Assembly: GCA_020851855.1 (NCBI GenBank) | Contig: JADZBY010000466.1 | Coordinates: 1 to 8,736 of the forward strand | Source: Anaerolineae bacterium | Lineage (GTDB): Bacteria; Chloroflexota; Anaerolineae; Aggregatilineales; UBA2796 | Length of the DNA: 8,736 nucleotides | Direction: 5' to 3' | Shown here: one piece after another, positions 6,487 to 8,736 of the stretch | Numbering within the stretch: the stretch's first letter is position 1 | Layout: each line of letters starts with the position of its first letter | Program-made: the position numbers and the translations under genes | Notes under the pieces: model-generated | Databases searched by the model: none | Seen by the model: the letters and a program-made list of their open reading frames with translations, nothing else | What the model was told of the DNA's origin: nothing

Positions 6487-7374
6487 TCAGGCCGTTCCAT
6501 GCTGCGCAAACCAGGCGACGACGCGGCGCTCGTATTCGTCGGGCATCACCTCGCACGCGCCGCGATGGCCTGCGCCGGGCACTTCCCAGCGCTCGACCGG
6601 CCCGGCGGCGGCCTCGATCATGGCCTGCACCTCACGCGGCGGCACGAGCCGGTCTGCGCCGCCGTGGATGAACAGCACCGGGCTGGCGACGTGCGGCGTC
6701 CACAGGATCGGGTCCACCTGATCGATGCGCCCGCGCGTCACCGTGGTCACGGCGAAGAGCGTCCAGGCGATGTACTGCCAGCCGAACAGGTACGGCACGC
6801 CGAAGCGCAGCAGCCAGCGCGCGAGCGTATTCTTGAGCAGGACAAATGCGCTGTCACAAGCGAGCGGGCCGAATTTGTCCGGCGCTGCCGCGGCGGCGAT
6901 GAGCGCCGTCGCCGCGCCCATGCTGAAGCCGAACACACCGGGCCGCTTCACGCCATAGGCTGCCCACAGAAAATCCACCGCGCCGAGCACATCGTCGATC
7001 TCGAACATGCCGAACGTCACCCAGCGCCCGCCGGATCGCCCGTGGCCACGAAAATCGAACATGAGCACGTTGAAGCCGGCCCGGTGCAGGCCCGGCGCAT
7101 GTCGCGTATCGCGGTCCATGCTGCCCGACAGGCCGTGACACACGATCAGTGTGCCGCGCGGCTCGCCCGTTGCGGGAATCCACCAGCCGGCCAGCGGCGT
7201 GCCGTCGCGGGCTTTGAACTGCACATCCTGGTAGGCCAGCCCGTAGTTGGACGGCGGATCGGCGGGATCGGGCTTACGGCGGCGGATGAGCACCCGCGCG
7301 CCGATCTGATTGGCGGCGAAAAACAGGAACGCCGCTACCAGGAGCGTGAAGAGCAACAGCTCGAATCCAGTCAC
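6487..7374 (-). CDS. membrane-anchored alpha/beta hydrolase
   Basis: The 295-residue protein starts with one transmembrane helix (about 4-26) followed by a basic stop (RRRK) and then an alpha/beta-hydrolase domain. The triad is visible: nucleophile Ser151 in GFSMG (149-153), Asp241 in GGADRLVP and His270 in GAGHRG. The oxyanion region CHGLSG (79-84) and the DFRGHGRSGG loop (107-116) are typical of the serine aminopeptidase S33-like/BEM46-type group. Substrate cannot be read; an esterase or peptidase acting at the membrane is the family expectation. The start is GTG, supported by a good ribosome site 7 bases upstream. It begins 14 bases after the stop of the fusion lipoprotein gene, so the two are co-transcribed. 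Orientation of the catalytic domain is probably cytoplasmic by the positive-inside rule (RRRK after the helix), though this is only inferred. Confidence 0.88.
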   Translation of the reverse strand: MTGFELLLFTLLVAAFLFFAANQIGARVLIRRRKPDPADPPSNYGLAYQDVQFKARDGTPLAGWWIPATGEPRGTLIVCHGLSGSMDRDTRHAPGLHRAGFNVLMFDFRGHGRSGGRWVTFGMFEIDDVLGAVDFLWAAYGVKRPGVFGFSMGAATALIAAAAAPDKFGPLACDSAFVLLKNTLARWLLRFGVPYLFGWQYIAWTLFAVTTVTRGRIDQVDPILWTPHVASPVLFIHGGADRLVPPREVQAMIEAAAGPVERWEVPGAGHRGACEVMPDEYERRVVAWFAQHGTA

Positions 7375-7381
7375 AGGCAGG

Positions 7382-7386
7382 ACCTC
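7382..7386 (-). promoter_or_regulatory. ribosome binding site for the GTG start of the hydrolase
   Basis: On the minus strand GAGGT lies 7 bases before the GTG at 7374-7372 and immediately after the TAG stop (7391-7389) of the upstream gene. This fixes the unusual start codon. Confidence 0.7.
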
Positions 7387-7388
7387 AT

Positions 7389-8630
7389 CTAGCTTCCCGG
7401 CGTCTCGATGATCTCGACGCGCAGCAGGCGGTCACCGGGCGGCGGATTGGGATAACGCAGCGTGTCGAACGGGTCGCGCGGGGTCAACTGGCGCAGCACG
7501 CTCATGCCCTCAAGCACCATGCCGAAGATGGTGTACTGGCCGTTGAAGCCTTCCGGCGGCAACGGCCCATAGGTGATGAAGAACTGGGAGCTGGCGCTGT
7601 TCGCCGCGCCGCGCTGCCGCCCCATCGCGACCAGCCCTTCGCGGTCGAAGATCAGCCCGTTGTCGGCCTCATCCAGGATGGTATAGCCCGCGCCGCCCAG
7701 GCCGGTATCGCTCGGATCGCCGGTCTGTGCGATCTCCGGCGTGACGGCGAAGAAGGTGATGTCGTCGTACCAGCCCTCGCGCGCCAGGAACACGAAATTG
7801 TTCACGGTGACCGGCGCATCGGCCACGAATAGCTGGATCAGCACGTCGCCCTTCTCGGTGACGAGGCGCGCCTTATAGTCGTTATCGACGTTGATGATCA
7901 TGGCCGGCTGGCGGTCATACTGGCGCTTTTCGAGCAGGATCAGGCGCGTGAAGTTGCCCAGCGTGAACTCGTCAATGCGCCCGGTGTACGGCTCGTCGCG
8001 GAAGGTGAGCGCGGGCACGGCCCGAAAGCCGGTCGCCAGCGCATCGGCGCGCGCCGCGTCCACCAGCGCCGCGTACTGGGCGGTATCGAGCGCCGTCTGA
8101 AAGGCGCTCAGGTCCGGGATGCCCGCCTGCGCCGCATAATCTCGCAGCGCGGCGCGGAAGGCGTCCGGCGTGAGGGCGGCCCATTCGCCCTGGCGGGCCA
8201 GGATCAGGTCGTGAAACTCCCAGAAACGGCCCTGAGCGGCGGCGGCTTCACCGGCCTGGGCGGCAAGCGCTGCCTTGTCGTTGGATTCTTGCGGGAAATG
8301 CCGCCAGACCAGCCGCACATCGGCGGGAAACTGCTGGCTGATCCTGAGCAGCGCCCGCGCCACGTCGACCGTGGCGGCATCCTGGAAATCGCCGTACTGC
8401 ACGATGGTCAGATAGGGCGATTCCGCGCCGCGCGCATGGTCGGCGGGACCGCCGCTGGACTGGGTGGGGGCGGGCGGGCGCGTGACGACGATCACCTGCG
8501 CCGTGACCGCCGGAGTCGCGGTCGGGACGGGGCCGCTGGAGCCGCCGCACGCCGCCAGCGCGAGCGCGCCGAGGACGAGGGCGACGTAACGGGCCAGCCG
8601 CCGGGCCAATCCAGGCTCAGGCGCGGCCAT
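7389..8630 (-). CDS. lipoprotein fusing a DsbA-like thioredoxin-fold domain to a cyclophilin-like domain
   Basis: The 413-residue product has a lipoprotein signal (LALAAC, Cys28), a Pro/Thr-rich linker (34-68), a DsbA/thioredoxin-4-like domain (about 70-235) and a cyclophilin-like domain (about 252-410). The first keeps the family shape: YGDFQ lead-in, RLVWRHFP, an EAAAAQGRFWEFHDLIL helix and the cis-proline loop AVPAL (204-208). Where the CXXC should be it reads DAAT (84-87), so thiol-disulfide exchange is not possible. The second keeps SSQFFIT (347-353) and YTIFGMVLEGM (366-376) but has FFAV (293-296) in place of FHRV, losing the catalytic Arg, and TGD in place of GGD. The protein is therefore outer-face lipid-anchored and may act as a folding helper or scaffold, not an enzyme. 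The ATG lies inside the end of the upstream reductase gene with no clear ribosome site, suggesting translational coupling. Confidence 0.88.
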   Translation of the reverse strand: MAAPEPGLARRLARYVALVLGALALAACGGSSGPVPTATPAVTAQVIVVTRPPAPTQSSGGPADHARGAESPYLTIVQYGDFQDAATVDVARALLRISQQFPADVRLVWRHFPQESNDKAALAAQAGEAAAAQGRFWEFHDLILARQGEWAALTPDAFRAALRDYAAQAGIPDLSAFQTALDTAQYAALVDAARADALATGFRAVPALTFRDEPYTGRIDEFTLGNFTRLILLEKRQYDRQPAMIINVDNDYKARLVTEKGDVLIQLFVADAPVTVNNFVFLAREGWYDDITFFAVTPEIAQTGDPSDTGLGGAGYTILDEADNGLIFDREGLVAMGRQRGAANSASSQFFITYGPLPPEGFNGQYTIFGMVLEGMSVLRQLTPRDPFDTLRYPNPPPGDRLLRVEIIETPGS

Positions 8631-8736
8631 AGACCGGGATCAACGCGCCGCTGATGTCCCGCGCGGCGTCCGAGATCAGGAACGCGATCACGTCCGCCAT
8701 CGACTCCGGCGCCACCCAGCGCGAGAAGTCCGCGTC
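8617..8736 (-). CDS. short-chain dehydrogenase/reductase, C-terminal end (partial)
   Basis: The minus strand reads 39 residues to a TGA at 8619-8617. The stretch APESMADVIAFLISDAARDI followed by SGALIPVYGRA is the usual C-terminus of classical SDR oxidoreductases, where a P-E-x-(I/M)-A helix precedes F-L-x-S-D-A-A and a G-x-x-I-P-V strand. These enzymes use NAD(P)H to reduce or oxidise carbonyl and alcohol substrates. The catalytic Tyr-x-x-x-Lys and the Rossmann glycine motif lie outside the window, so substrate and activity cannot be judged. Its end overlaps the start of the fusion lipoprotein gene by 14 bases, making it the upstream member of the minus-strand operon. Confidence 0.8.
   Translation of the reverse strand, partial: DADFSRWVAPESMADVIAFLISDAARDISGALIPVYGRA

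Overview
The window is a GC-rich stretch of bacterial chromosome, roughly two-thirds G+C by eye. Gene content suggests a Chloroflexota genome (Anaerolineae-like): lipoproteins with Thr/Pro-rich linkers, a thioredoxin-fold/cyclophilin fusion, a membrane histidine kinase with stand-alone receiver proteins, and C/G-rich intergenic palindromes. This assignment is inference; there is no rRNA or other phylogenetic marker. I saw no tRNA, CRISPR array, transposase or phage gene.

Layout. Positions 1-136 hold the Gly/Ser-rich tail of an unknown plus-strand gene, followed by two C/G hairpins. A 370-bp gene-free stretch with a stem-loop and a tandem 10-bp repeat leads to a GlsB/YeaQ-type small membrane protein (506-805), closed by a strong intrinsic terminator. 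Next come a lipobox-bearing DUF4203-like polytopic membrane protein (945-1739), a 99-bp fold-back element and a Nudix hydrolase (1879-2367).

A perfect TATAAT with an overlapping palindrome then precedes a signalling cluster: a six-helix membrane histidine kinase (2559-4016) and two single-domain response regulators (4080-4490 and 4614-5018). Between the two regulators lies what looks like the broken N-terminus of a third receiver domain, disrupted by a 5-bp tandem duplication. Downstream on the same strand is a NitT/TauT-type ABC ATPase with a C-terminal AAA-associated domain (5104-6465) and no permease in view.

The minus-strand block 6487-8736 converges on it with a 21-bp gap. In transcription order it holds the tail of a short-chain dehydrogenase/reductase, a lipoprotein fusing a DsbA-like domain to a cyclophilin-like domain, and a membrane-anchored alpha/beta hydrolase. 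The genes overlap by 14 bp or are 14 bp apart, so they form an operon.

The most interesting items are the fusion lipoprotein, in which both domains lack key catalytic residues (no CXXC; cyclophilin FHRV replaced by FFAV), the receiver-domain fossil, and the palindromic intergenic elements. No complete new defence or mobile system is visible.
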